From Pseudomonadota bacterium (GTDB lineage: Bacteria; Pseudomonadota; Alphaproteobacteria; Rhizobiales; Rhizobiaceae), in contig JAEZXF010000240.1 of NCBI GenBank assembly GCA_023419995.1, forward strand, positions 1 to 10,139: a stretch of DNA of 10,139 bases. The letters are read 5' to 3'. The notes under the pieces are model-generated. The model worked only from the letters and a program-made list of their open reading frames with translations, ran no database searches and was not told the origin of the DNA. The first letter of the stretch is position 1. The number at the start of each line of letters is the position of its first letter. Shown here in pieces: positions 1 through 6,413 of the stretch. The translations under genes and the position numbers were made by a program.

Positions 1-284
1 TAGCCGGACAGCATGTCGAGGTCGTGGATGTGCAGGTCGCCCTCGCGATGCGCCGCGCCGACTTCGGCCGGATAGACGTGGGAGAGCCAGTAGTTGGCCA
101 CCACCTTGCCCGAGACGTTGAGGATCAGCCCGCCGAGCGAATAGCCCTGGTTGGCGTTGGCGTTGACGCGCCAGTCGGCGCGGTCGAGATACTCGTTGAC
201 CGAGGAGGCGACATCGACGGCGATGTCGCGCGGGCCGTGCGGGGCCGCTCCGGCGGCGGGCGCGCTTTCATGTCCCGTGCACAT
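1..284 (-). CDS. nrdD: Anaerobic (class III) ribonucleoside-triphosphate reductase, N-terminal part; runs off the left edge
   Basis: Class III reductases use a glycyl radical, made by the activase NrdG, to reduce ribonucleoside triphosphates to deoxyribonucleotides without oxygen. About 94 residues are visible. From residue 24 they match the start of the NrdD catalytic core: a conserved DWRVNANANQGYSLGG stretch (residues 37-52), then NVSGKVVANYW, HVYPAEV, and the family hallmark GDLHIHDLDMLSG (82-94). The chosen ATG (284-282) has a GGGAG Shine-Dalgarno at 298-294 with a 9-nt spacer, and an in-frame TGA at 293-291 closes the frame just upstream. Only about 25 residues precede the core, so the N-terminal ATP-cone found in E. 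coli NrdD is absent or lies elsewhere. The radical-glycine C-terminus and nrdG would be beyond the window. Expression appears to be set by the NrdR-like sites and cobalamin riboswitch upstream. Confidence 0.88.
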   Translation of the reverse strand, partial: MCTGHESAPAAGAAPHGPRDIAVDVASSVNEYLDRADWRVNANANQGYSLGGLILNVSGKVVANYWLSHVYPAEVGAAHREGDLHIHDLDMLSG

Positions 285-290
285 CGGCGG

Positions 291-395
291 TCACTCCCGC
301 CCAGACGCGCGGGCGCTGCGCCCGTTCGCGCCGGCCCCGGGGCATCCGCATGCCGGAACGGTTCCGTTGAAACTGCTGGTAGTGGACGCCCGCAT
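291..395 (-). CDS. Possible 34-codon leader ORF between riboswitch and nrdD
   Basis: An ATG at 395-393 opens a 34-codon frame (starting MRASTTSSFNG, with a VPACGCPG stretch in the middle) ending in TGA at 293-291, two codons before the nrdD start and in the same frame. A GGGGG run at 405-401 gives a plausible Shine-Dalgarno five nucleotides from the ATG. That run is also the 3' arm of a perfect 7-bp hairpin. Third codon positions are GC-rich, but so is the whole region, and I recognise no family. It may be a translated leader that couples to nrdD, or chance open frame in GC-rich DNA. Confidence 0.3.
   Translation of the reverse strand: MRASTTSSFNGTVPACGCPGAGANGRSARASGRE
298..323 (-). promoter_or_regulatory. 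Mutually exclusive hairpins next to the nrdD ribosome-binding site
   Basis: Leftward, three arms occur in a row: GGGCG (323-319), CGCCC (315-311) and GGGCG (302-298). The middle arm can pair with the first (loop of 3 nt; stem extendable to 6 bp) or with the third (loop of 8 nt). The third arm overlaps the first G of the nrdD Shine-Dalgarno GGGAG (298-294). This could be an RBS-open/RBS-closed switch, though short GC arms also arise by chance in DNA of this composition. Confidence 0.25.
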
Positions 396-400
396 CTGAT

Positions 401-424
401 CCCCCGTGGCGCTGTGGACGGGGG
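401..424 (-). promoter_or_regulatory. Hairpin in the riboswitch expression platform covering a potential ribosome-binding site
   Basis: In the leftward transcript, CCCCCGT (424-418) and ACGGGGG (407-401) form a perfect 7-bp, nearly all G-C stem around a 10-nt loop. The 3' arm contains the GGGGG run next to the leader ORF's ATG at 395, so the folded form would hide it. No U-tract follows, so a translational role fits better than intrinsic termination. It lies about 85 nt after the aptamer. Confidence 0.4.
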
Positions 425-508
425 AGGCGCACGCAAGGAACCGGTCGGCCGGGGCCGCGGGTTGACCAGGCGCACCACCGGGACACCCCGCCCGTGGTTC
501 GTATCGTT

Positions 509-698
509 CGTCACGGCAGGTCTCCTGGCTCGCAGGTCGCCGCCCTTGCCGGCCTTCCCAATGCCGTGCGGCATCAGTGGCGTATTCCGGCGCAGGCTCG
601 CTGCTTACAGTTGCGGGGGCAGCGCCGGCTTTGCGAACTCGCGCGCACCGGCTTCCCTCTTAGCTTCCGGGCCGACTCGACCCGAAAGAACCATGACG
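509..698 (-). ncRNA. Cobalamin (adenosylcobalamin) riboswitch aptamer
   Basis: Read leftward, the 190-nt element has the conserved blocks of this class in order: GGGAAGCCGGTG, then GCTGCCCCCGCAACTGTAAG, then GCCACTG, then GGGAAGGC, then the B12-box AGCCAGGAGACCTGCC (530-515). The outer P1 helix closes by pairing CGTCA (698-694) with TGACG (513-509). The family usually represses its downstream gene when B12 is abundant. Here that gene is nrdD, a B12-independent reductase. This matches the known pattern in which B12 riboswitches turn off B12-independent isozymes when a B12-dependent partner (here presumably NrdJ, not seen in the window) can work. The aptamer starts at about the predicted transcription start, so it is transcribed from its very 5' end. 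Confidence 0.95.
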
Positions 699-712
699 GC
701 TATATGTAGTAT
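697..712 (-). promoter_or_regulatory. Proximal NrdR-box-like site overlapping the -10
   Basis: The 16-mer with core CTACATATAG (709-700) matches the published NrdR consensus acaCwAtATaTwGtgt at 11 of 16 positions and 9 of 10 in the core. NrdR is the ATP-cone repressor of ribonucleotide reductase genes and binds such boxes in tandem over promoters. The gene for NrdR is not in this window. Confidence 0.6.
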
Positions 713-733
713 TCGAGATTCTCTATTCGTCAA
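704..733 (-). promoter_or_regulatory. Putative sigma-70-type promoter for the riboswitch-nrdD transcript
   Basis: TTGACG (733-728) matches the -35 consensus at five of six bases. After an 18-bp spacer comes CTACAT (709-704), an alphaproteobacterial-style -10. This would place the transcription start near 698, where the aptamer's P1 helix begins. Both hexamers lie inside NrdR-box-like sites. Confidence 0.55.
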
Positions 734-743
734 GATATCGTTG
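728..743 (-). promoter_or_regulatory. Distal NrdR-box-like site overlapping the -35
   Basis: The core CGATATCTTG (740-731) matches the NrdR core at 8 of 10 positions. It sits exactly 31 bp from the proximal box, an integral number of helical turns, which is the spacing reported for functional tandem NrdR sites. The match is weaker than the proximal one, and the spacing is the strongest argument. Confidence 0.55.
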
Positions 744-747
744 CGTC

Positions 748-768
748 ATCGCGACAATCTGGCGCGAT
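748..768. repeat. Inverted repeat ATCGCG-N9-CGCGAT upstream of the nrdD promoter
   Basis: A perfect 6-bp inverted repeat with a 9-bp centre lies just beyond the distal NrdR-like box, in the 66-bp gap (744-809) between that box and the end of the regulator gene. It could be an activator site or the base of a weak transcript-end hairpin for the regulator gene. A second GC hairpin (775-780 with 791-796) lies nearby. Neither is followed by a U-tract. Confidence 0.3.
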
Positions 769-809
769 CCTGCGGCCGCCTGTGGGGCGGGGCGGCGCGA
801 CCCTCGCCG

Positions 810-2231
810 TCAGGTGGTCGAGTAGGGCGCGAACGAGCTGCGCCGGTCGTCGATGACCAGCGTCCTGGCCAGCGGCGGAAAGGCGCGCTGCGGGCATCGC
901 GCGCGCTCGCACACCTTGCAGCCGGCGCCGATCAGGGTGCGCGTCGCCGGGTCGTTGAGGGTGACGCCCTGCGAATAGACCAGCCGGTCGGCGTGCTGGA
1001 GGTCGCAGCCGAGCCCGATGGAGAACTTCTTCGTCGGCGCACCGTAGCCGCCGCGCGAGCTCTCGACCATGCGGGCGATCCACAGATAGGCGCGGCCGTC
1101 GGGCATCTCGGCCACCTGCGTCAGCGTCTTTCCGGGATTGGAGAAGGCGTCGTAGACGTTCCACAGCGGGCATGTACCGCCGACCCGCGAGAAGTGGAAG
1201 TCGGTCGCGGACTGGCGCTTGGAGATGTTGCCGGCGCGGTCGACCCGGACGAAGAAGAACGGCACGCCGCGCGCCTCGGGGCGCTGGAGCGTGCTGAGGC
1301 GGTGGCAGACGGTCTCGAAGCCGACGCCGAACTCCCGCCCGAGCAGGTCGATGTCGTAGCGCAGGCGGTCGGCGAGCTGCAGGAACGGCGCATAGGGCAG
1401 GACCAGCGCGCCGGCGAAGTAGTTGGCGAGCCCGATCCGCGCCAGAGACCGGCCCTCCTCGCCGGAGAAGCTGCCGCGCCCGGCGATCGAATCGATCAGG
1501 CCGCGGCATTCGAGGAACGCGATCTGCGTCGCCATCTGGAACGCCTGCTGGCCGGGCCGCAGCTGCCACGAAAGCCGCAGGGTGCGGGTCTGCGCGTCGA
1601 AGCTGCGCTGCGCGCCGGTGCCGTCCTCGTTGCGCAGGTCCGCGAGCCTCAGCCCGTGCCGCGTCTCCAGCCGCCTGGCGGTCGCCTCGGCCATGCGGCC
1701 GAGCGGCATGCCCATCTCCTGGGCGACGGTTTCGGCGGCCCGGTCGAGATCGTCGATGTAGTTGTGGTTGGCGTAGAAGAAGTCGCGCACCTCCTCGAAC
1801 GGCGCCGAGGGCGCGGCGGCCGGCCTTCCCGCCCGATCGTCGCCGAGCATCGCCGCATAGGCCGAGAGCTCGTCCGCCGCCTGCCTGAGCCGGCGGCCCT
1901 GCGAGACGAAGGCGCGCGCCAGCGCCGGCATGTTGAGCGCAAGCTCCTTCAGCTCGGCCAGCGCCACCTGCTCGCCGAGCGCCGGGTCGGCCAGCGCCTC
2001 GCGCAACTCGCCGATCAGCCGCGCCTCGTCGTGGTCGGAGAACAGCTGGACGTCGGTGCCGAACGCGGCGTTCAGCTTCAGCAGCACCGGCACGGTCAGC
2101 GGCCGCTGGTTGTTCTCGATCTGGTTCAGATAGCTGAGCGAGAGGCCGAGCGCATCCGCCAGCGCCTGCTGGGTCAGGCGGCGCTCCTCGCGCAGCCGCC
2201 TAAGGCGCACGCCCATGAACGCCTTTTTCAT
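810..2231 (-). CDS. XRE-type transcriptional regulator of short-chain acyl-CoA metabolism (ScfR/RamB/MccR-like), likely regulator of the prp operon
   Basis: This 473-residue protein has the layout of the RamB/ScfR group. An N-terminal XRE helix-turn-helix spans residues 6-62 (RLTQQALADALGLSLSYLNQIENNQRPLT). An IrrE-like region follows at about 160-300. It lacks an HExxH zinc-peptidase motif, so it is probably structural. The C-terminal part (about 310-460) is the short-chain fatty acyl regulator domain with a cysteine cluster: C354, C409 and CKVCERARC (438-446). Family members sense acyl-CoA-derived metabolites and control methylcitrate or glyoxylate genes. The gene is divergent from the prp operon, which fits local control of it. 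I chose the ATG at 2231 rather than the upstream one at 2291 because it has a GGGAG Shine-Dalgarno with an 8-nt spacer and puts the HTH at the usual distance from the N-terminus. Activator or repressor action cannot be told from sequence. Confidence 0.88.
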   Translation of the reverse strand: MKKAFMGVRLRRLREERRLTQQALADALGLSLSYLNQIENNQRPLTVPVLLKLNAAFGTDVQLFSDHDEARLIGELREALADPALGEQVALAELKELALNMPALARAFVSQGRRLRQAADELSAYAAMLGDDRAGRPAAAPSAPFEEVRDFFYANHNYIDDLDRAAETVAQEMGMPLGRMAEATARRLETRHGLRLADLRNEDGTGAQRSFDAQTRTLRLSWQLRPGQQAFQMATQIAFLECRGLIDSIAGRGSFSGEEGRSLARIGLANYFAGALVLPYAPFLQLADRLRYDIDLLGREFGVGFETVCHRLSTLQRPEARGVPFFFVRVDRAGNISKRQSATDFHFSRVGGTCPLWNVYDAFSNPGKTLTQVAEMPDGRAYLWIARMVESSRGGYGAPTKKFSIGLGCDLQHADRLVYSQGVTLNDPATRTLIGAGCKVCERARCPQRAFPPLARTLVIDDRRSSFAPYSTT

Positions 2232-2262
2232 CGCCGGCGCTCCCGACAATTTCTTCGCAATC

Positions 2263-2293
2263 TTTGCAAATTCACAGAGATATCTCCGCAAAA
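2263..2293. promoter_or_regulatory. Candidate operator region in the regulator-prp divergent intergenic
   Basis: The 130-bp divergent region holds TTTGCAAA (2263-2270), preceded by the related TTCGCAA (2254-2260). A perfect palindrome GAGATATCTC (2277-2286) and GCAAAA (2288-2293) follow. TTTGCAAA resembles the core reported for RamB, a relative of the regulator encoded next door, so regulator binding here is plausible. The sites lie close upstream of the regulator start and 40-75 bp upstream of the presumed prp -10, suiting both autoregulation and operon control. Confidence 0.45.
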
Positions 2294-2332
2294 GTCCGCT
2301 TTTTCAGTGGTTTATGGCTTTCACCATATGCG

Positions 2333-2338
2333 GATAAT
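2333..2338 (+). promoter_or_regulatory. Possible -10 of the prp operon promoter
   Basis: GATAAT matches the -10 consensus at five of six bases. No good -35 lies 16-18 bp upstream (best is TTTATG at 2311-2316), which would fit an activator-dependent promoter. Transcription would start near 2345, giving a leader of about 17 nt before the first gene. Confidence 0.35.
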
Positions 2339-2361
2339 GTGAACTTGAAAAGCCAACCCGG

Positions 2362-2790
2362 ATGCAGCGCTTGAACAGGCACGCGATCATATCGAGTCAC
2401 GAAGTGCCCTGTCCGGCCAGATCCTTCCACGCGGGGCCGACCGGCGGCCTCGACGCCTGCCGGCCGGCGGATGCGCTGCACCTGATGGCCGAGGCGGCGT
2501 TGCGGTGCGCCCGCCGCCATGCCGGCTGCGCCGTGGTCATGGCCAAGGCGGACGGCATCGAGTGCGCCCGCCGGGTTCCGGCCGGCGCCGCCGTCGACAT
2601 CCGCGCCGAGGTCGCCTTCCAGGGCCGGTCGTCGATGACCGTCCTCGTCGGCATCGCGCCCAGTGACGGCGCTTCGCGCGCCGGCCCGTCGATCTCGGGC
2701 CGCTTCATGCTCGTCGCCGTCGACGGCGAGGGCCGCCCCGTCCCCATTCCGGTTTCAGATCAACGCACCGCAGAGGAAGTCCGTCGGTGA
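2362..2790 (+). CDS. Hotdog-fold acyl-CoA thioesterase-like protein, first gene of the prp operon
   Basis: This 142-residue protein looks like a divergent single-domain member of the YciA/BACH-type acyl-CoA thioesterase group. The long central helix is [16 protein letters not shown] (39-53). It is followed by strands [31 protein letters not shown] (79-94) and [18 protein letters not shown] (113-130), the usual C-terminal signature. The LFGG/IFGG loop of typical members is not recognisable, and the helix has MAE (E44) where YciA has the catalytic MD, so activity or specificity may differ. The start at 2362 has only a weak ribosome-binding site (GAAAAG); later ATGs would cut the fold. The stop overlaps the GTG of prpD, indicating translational coupling. 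It might hydrolyse propionyl-, methylcitryl- or related CoA esters, or bind them without catalysis; nothing in the sequence settles which. Confidence 0.65.
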   Translation: MQRLNRHAIISSHEVPCPARSFHAGPTGGLDACRPADALHLMAEAALRCARRHAGCAVVMAKADGIECARRVPAGAAVDIRAEVAFQGRSSMTVLVGIAPSDGASRAGPSISGRFMLVAVDGEGRPVPIPVSDQRTAEEVRR

Positions 2791-4304
2791 AGTCGCATAC
2801 CGTCCGTACCAGGAAGTACGCCGAGAAGCTCGCCCGCGAGGATCAGCTCGCCTGGAAGATCGCCGCGATGGCGGCGGACGACGTTCCGCTCGACGCCGAC
2901 GTGGTCGAGATGATCGGCAACCGCATCATCGACAACGCCGCCGTCGCCGCCGCCTCGCTGGCACGCCGCCCGGTCGCCAGCGCCCGCGCGCAGGCCCAGG
3001 CCCACCCTTACCTGCCGGGCGCGACGGTGTTCGGGCTTTCGACGGCGAAGCGCGTGTCGCCGGAATGGGCGGCATGGGCCAACGGCGTCGCCGTGCGAGA
3101 GCTCGACTTCCACGACACCTTCCTCGCCGCCGACTACTCCCACCCCGGCGACAACATCCCGCCGATCCTCGCCGTGGCCCAGCACTGCGGGTTGTCGGGT
3201 GCCGCGCTCGCCCGGGGCATCGCCACCGGCTACGAGGTGCAGGTCAACCTCGTGAAGGGCATCTGCCTGCACGAGCACAAGATCGACCACATCGCCCATC
3301 TCGGGCCCTCGGCCGCGGCCGGCATCGGCACCGCGCTCGGGCTGCCGGCGGAGGTGATCTATCAGGCCGTGCAGCAGGCGCTGCACGTGACCACCACCAC
3401 GCGCCAGTCGCGCAAGGGCGAGATTTCGAGCTGGAAGGCCTATGCGCCGGCCTTCGCCGGCAAGATGGCGGTCGAGGCCGTCGACCGCGTGCTGCGCGGC
3501 GAGGGCGCGCCGTCGCCGGCCTGGGAGGGCGAGGACGGCTTCATCGCCTGGCTGCTCTCCGGCCCCAAGGCCGAATATGTCGTGCCGCTGCCCGAAAAGG
3601 GCGAGGCCAAGCGCGCCATCATGGACACCTACACCAAGGAGCACTCGGCCGAATACCAGAGCCAGGCGCTGATCGACCTCGCCCGGCGCATGGGGCCGAA
3701 GGTGGGCGATCTTTCCAGGGTGAAGGACATCGTCATCCACACCAGCCATCACACCCATTACGTGATCGGCACCGGGGCGAACGACCCGCAGAAGATGGAT
3801 CCGACGGCCAGCCGCGAAACGCTCGACCATTCAATCATGTACATCTTCGCCGTGGCGCTGGAGGACGGCGGGTGGCACCACGAGCGCTCCTATGCGCCCG
3901 AGCGCGCCAACCGACCGGAGACCGTGGCGCTGTGGCACAAGGTCTCGACGGTCGAGAACCCGGAATGGACGCGCCGCTACCACAGCCACGACCCGAAGGA
4001 GAAGGCGTTCGGCGGCCGCGTCGTCGTCACGCTTCAGGACGGGACCGTGATCGAGGACGAGCTGGCGGTGGCCGACGCCCATCCGCTCGGCGCGCGCCCC
4101 TTCGCCCGGCCCGACTACGTGAAAAAATTCCGCACGCTGGCCGAGGGCATCGTCGCCGGGGCCGAGCAGGACCGCTTCATCGCCACGGTCGAGCGGCTGA
4201 CCGAGCTGAAGCCGGAAGAGCTTGCCGGACTCACCTTCACCGTCGATGCCGAAAGGCTCGGTCCGGCGGCCGCCCCCGGCATCTTCGACTTCAAGCGCGG
4301 CTAG
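2787..4304 (+). CDS. prpD: 2-methylcitrate dehydratase (MmgE/PrpD family)
   Basis: PrpD removes water from 2-methylcitrate to give 2-methyl-cis-aconitate in the cytoplasmic methylcitrate cycle. An aconitase then rehydrates this to 2-methylisocitrate. The 505-residue length is close to E. coli PrpD (483). Family landmarks are visible: the helical N-terminal half with [20 protein letters not shown] (105-124), GYEVQVNL (148-155), and [20 protein letters not shown] (206-225). The C-terminal small domain contains an [14 protein letters not shown] stretch and a CDS end at FDFKRG. The GTG start at 2787 overlaps the previous gene's TGA (GTGA) and has a GAGGAAG Shine-Dalgarno seven nucleotides upstream. 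Its neighbours prpC and prpB make the assignment firm within the broad MmgE/PrpD family. No acnD or prpF alternative is present, so the PrpD route is the one used. Confidence 0.94.
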   Translation: MKSHTVRTRKYAEKLAREDQLAWKIAAMAADDVPLDADVVEMIGNRIIDNAAVAAASLARRPVASARAQAQAHPYLPGATVFGLSTAKRVSPEWAAWANGVAVRELDFHDTFLAADYSHPGDNIPPILAVAQHCGLSGAALARGIATGYEVQVNLVKGICLHEHKIDHIAHLGPSAAAGIGTALGLPAEVIYQAVQQALHVTTTTRQSRKGEISSWKAYAPAFAGKMAVEAVDRVLRGEGAPSPAWEGEDGFIAWLLSGPKAEYVVPLPEKGEAKRAIMDTYTKEHSAEYQSQALIDLARRMGPKVGDLSRVKDIVIHTSHHTHYVIGTGANDPQKMDPTASRETLDHSIMYIFAVALEDGGWHHERSYAPERANRPETVALWHKVSTVENPEWTRRYHSHDPKEKAFGGRVVVTLQDGTVIEDELAVADAHPLGARPFARPDYVKKFRTLAEGIVAGAEQDRFIATVERLTELKPEELAGLTFTVDAERLGPAAAPGIFDFKRG

Positions 4305-4315
4305 AGGAGGACGAC

Positions 4316-5482
4316 ATGACCGCACCCAGGCCCAAGAAATCCGTGGCGCTGTCCGGCGTCGTCGCCGGCAACACCGCCTTGTGCACCGTCGGCCGCACCG
4401 GCAACGACCTGCACTATCGCGGCTACGACATCCTCGACGTGGCCGAGACCTGCGAGTTCGAGGAGATCGCCCATCTCCTCGTCCACGGCGCGCTGCCGAC
4501 CTTGGCCGAGCTTGCCGCCTACAAAGCAAAGCTGAAGGCGCTGCGCGGCCTGCCCGATGCGGTCAGGCGCACGCTGGAGCTCTTGCCGGCAGCGACGCAT
4601 CCGATGGACGTGATGCGCTCCGGCGTCTCGGCGCTCGGCTGCGTGCTGCCGGAGGCGGCCGACCACAACCACCCCGGCGCGCGCGACATCGCCGACCGGC
4701 TCCTCGCCTCGCTGGGGTCGATGCTGCTCTACTGGCATCACTTCGCCCACAACGGCCGGCGCATCGAGGTCGCGCCGGCCGACGACTCGATCGGCGGCCA
4801 CTTCCTGCACCTGCTGCACGGCAGGGCGCCGAAGCCGTCGCACGTCAAGGCGATGCACGTCTCGCTGATCCTCTATGCCGAGCACGAGTTCAACGCCTCG
4901 ACCTTCACCGCGCGCTCCATCGCCGGCACCGGGTCCGACGTCTATTCGGCGATCACCGGCGCCATCGGCGCGCTGCGCGGGCCGAAGCACGGCGGCGCCA
5001 ACGAGGTCGCGTTCGAGATCCAGAAGCGCTACGCCGACCCGGACGAGGCGGAGGCCGACATCCGCCGGCGCATAGAGGCCAAGGAGGTGGTGATCGGCTT
5101 CGGCCATCCCGTCTATACGGTGGCCGACCCGCGCAACAAGGTCATCAAGACCGTGGCGCGCCAGCTTTCGGTCGAGGCCGGCTCGACCAGGATGTTCGAC
5201 ATCGCCGAGCGCATCGAGGCGACGATGGCCGACGCCAAGGCGATGTTCCCGAACCTCGACTGGTTCAGCGCGGTCTCCTATCACATGCTGGGCGTGCCGA
5301 CGGCGATGTTCACGCCGCTCTTCGTCATCGCGCGCACCTCCGGCTGGGCGGCCCATATCGTCGAGCAGCGGCAGGACAACAAGATCACCCGCCCGTCGGC
5401 CAACTATGTCGGGCCGGACAACCTCGAATTCGTGCCGATCGAGCGGCGCGGCCGCCCGGCCGCCGCCAGCAGGGCGGCGTAA
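4316..5482 (+). CDS. prpC: 2-methylcitrate synthase
   Basis: PrpC condenses propionyl-CoA with oxaloacetate to 2-methylcitrate. The 388-residue protein is a short citrate-synthase-type enzyme without the extra N-terminal domain of Gram-negative TCA citrate synthases, as expected for PrpC. It shows the family start ([14 protein letters not shown], then [10 protein letters not shown]). The catalytic triad can be placed: H225 in [10 protein letters not shown]264 in [13 protein letters not shown] and D315 in FPNLDWFSA. The conserved AEHEFNAST (188-196) is also present. The ATG follows a strong GAGGAGG ribosome-binding site, 11 nt after the prpD stop. [13 protein letters not shown] and the neighbours favour methylcitrate synthase over citrate synthase, though some side activity with acetyl-CoA is usual in the family. 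Confidence 0.95.
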   Translation: MTAPRPKKSVALSGVVAGNTALCTVGRTGNDLHYRGYDILDVAETCEFEEIAHLLVHGALPTLAELAAYKAKLKALRGLPDAVRRTLELLPAATHPMDVMRSGVSALGCVLPEAADHNHPGARDIADRLLASLGSMLLYWHHFAHNGRRIEVAPADDSIGGHFLHLLHGRAPKPSHVKAMHVSLILYAEHEFNASTFTARSIAGTGSDVYSAITGAIGALRGPKHGGANEVAFEIQKRYADPDEAEADIRRRIEAKEVVIGFGHPVYTVADPRNKVIKTVARQLSVEAGSTRMFDIAERIEATMADAKAMFPNLDWFSAVSYHMLGVPTAMFTPLFVIARTSGWAAHIVEQRQDNKITRPSANYVGPDNLEFVPIERRGRPAAASRAA

Positions 5483-5491
5483 GGAAAGACC

Positions 5492-6397
5492 ATGCCCTAT
5501 CTCGTTTCATCCGACCTTCCCGACCGGCCGGCCGGCGAGCGCTTCCGCGCGCTGGTGACGCGCGGCGGCATCGCCCGGCTTCCCGGCGCGCACAACGGCA
5601 TGGCCGCCTTGCAGGCGAAAGCCGCCGGCTTCGAGGGGCTGTATCTCTCGGGCGCGGCCATGACCGCCTCGATGGGCCTGCCCGACCTCGGCATCATCAC
5701 CGTGGACGAGGTGTCGTTCTTCATCCGCCAGATCGCCCGCGCGTCGGGCCTGCCGGTTCTGGTCGACGGCGACACCGGCTATGGCGAGGCGCTGAACGTC
5801 ATGCACATGGTGCGGACCTTCGAGGACGCCGGCGCCGGCGCGGTGCATCTCGAGGACCAGCTCCTGCCCAAGAAATGCGGCCACCTCAACGACAAGAAGC
5901 TCGCCGACGCCCGCGACATGGCGGCCAAGGTGGCGGCGGCCGCGAAGGCGCGGCGGCATCTCTACGTCGTCGCCCGCACCGACGCGGCGGCGAGCGAGGG
6001 CATCGACGGCGCGGTGGCCCGCGCGAAGCTCTATATCGAGGCCGGAGCCGACGCCATCTTCCCCGAGGCGCTGACCACGGCGGAGATGTTCCGCGAGTTC
6101 GCCGCGCGCATGCCGGGCGTGCCGCTTCTGGCCAACATGACCGAGTTCGGCAGAACGCCGTTCTTCACGGCCGGCGAGTTCGAGGCGATGGGCTACCGCA
6201 TGGTGATCTGGCCGGTCTCGTCGCTGCGCGTCGCCAACAAGGCGCAGGAGAAGCTCTACGCCACGCTCGGCCGGGACGGGTCGACCGAGGCGATGCTGCC
6301 CGAAATGCAGACGCGGGCCGAGCTCTACGACCTGATCGGCCTTGCCGGCTACGAGGCGCTCGACGCCTCGATCGTCGCGACGGTGCTTCCGTCCTGA
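5492..6397 (+). CDS. prpB: 2-methylisocitrate lyase
   Basis: PrpB splits 2-methylisocitrate into pyruvate and succinate, the last step of the methylcitrate cycle. The 301-residue length is typical. The isocitrate lyase/PEP mutase signature is clear. The catalytic loop is KKCGH (127-131) with the nucleophilic C129, and the metal-binding region is VDGDTGYGEA (91-100). Other conserved stretches are HLEDQ (119-123), ARTDA (161-165), FPEALTT (190-196) and ANMTEFGRTP (214-223). The loop continues as LNDKKL rather than the RxGK common in E. coli-type enzymes. The gene starts 9 nt after prpC with an AAGGAAAG ribosome-binding site. It ends the operon, facing the convergent hydrolase gene with only 16 bp between. 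The only hairpin seen there is a 5-bp stem (6379-6393) inside the last codons, without a U-tract. Confidence 0.95.
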   Translation: MPYLVSSDLPDRPAGERFRALVTRGGIARLPGAHNGMAALQAKAAGFEGLYLSGAAMTASMGLPDLGIITVDEVSFFIRQIARASGLPVLVDGDTGYGEALNVMHMVRTFEDAGAGAVHLEDQLLPKKCGHLNDKKLADARDMAAKVAAAAKARRHLYVVARTDAAASEGIDGAVARAKLYIEAGADAIFPEALTTAEMFREFAARMPGVPLLANMTEFGRTPFFTAGEFEAMGYRMVIWPVSSLRVANKAQEKLYATLGRDGSTEAMLPEMQTRAELYDLIGLAGYEALDASIVATVLPS

Positions 6398-6413
6398 TCG
6401 GCGACTTCCGGGT

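Noticed and set aside
741..757. TTG-N11-CAA as an FNR/FixK site for the anaerobic nrdD
   Set aside because: FNR-type sites need TTG-N8-CAA with an AT inner pair; the spacing here is 11 and the inner bases do not fit.
2232..2291. Upstream ATG at 2291 as start of the XRE regulator
   Set aside because: It adds 20 residues ahead of the HTH, runs through the candidate operator region and lacks a ribosome-binding site; the ATG at 2231 has GGGAG with good spacing.
24..2342. A 772-codon open frame on the + strand across the regulator and nrdD leader
   Set aside because: It is a GC-bias shadow of the minus-strand regulator. It crosses the riboswitch and has no recognisable motif, while the opposite strand gives a clear XRE/ScfR protein.
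2760..3830. Long minus-strand open frames opposite prpD (and similarly opposite prpC and prpB)
   Set aside because: They are antisense shadows with arginine/histidine/glycine-rich composition and no family motifs, opposite strongly recognisable enzymes.
6379..6393. Hairpin GACGG-TGCTT-CCGTC as terminator of the prp operon
   Set aside because: It has only 5 bp, lies inside the last prpB codons and is not followed by a U-tract, so it is not supportable as an intrinsic terminator.
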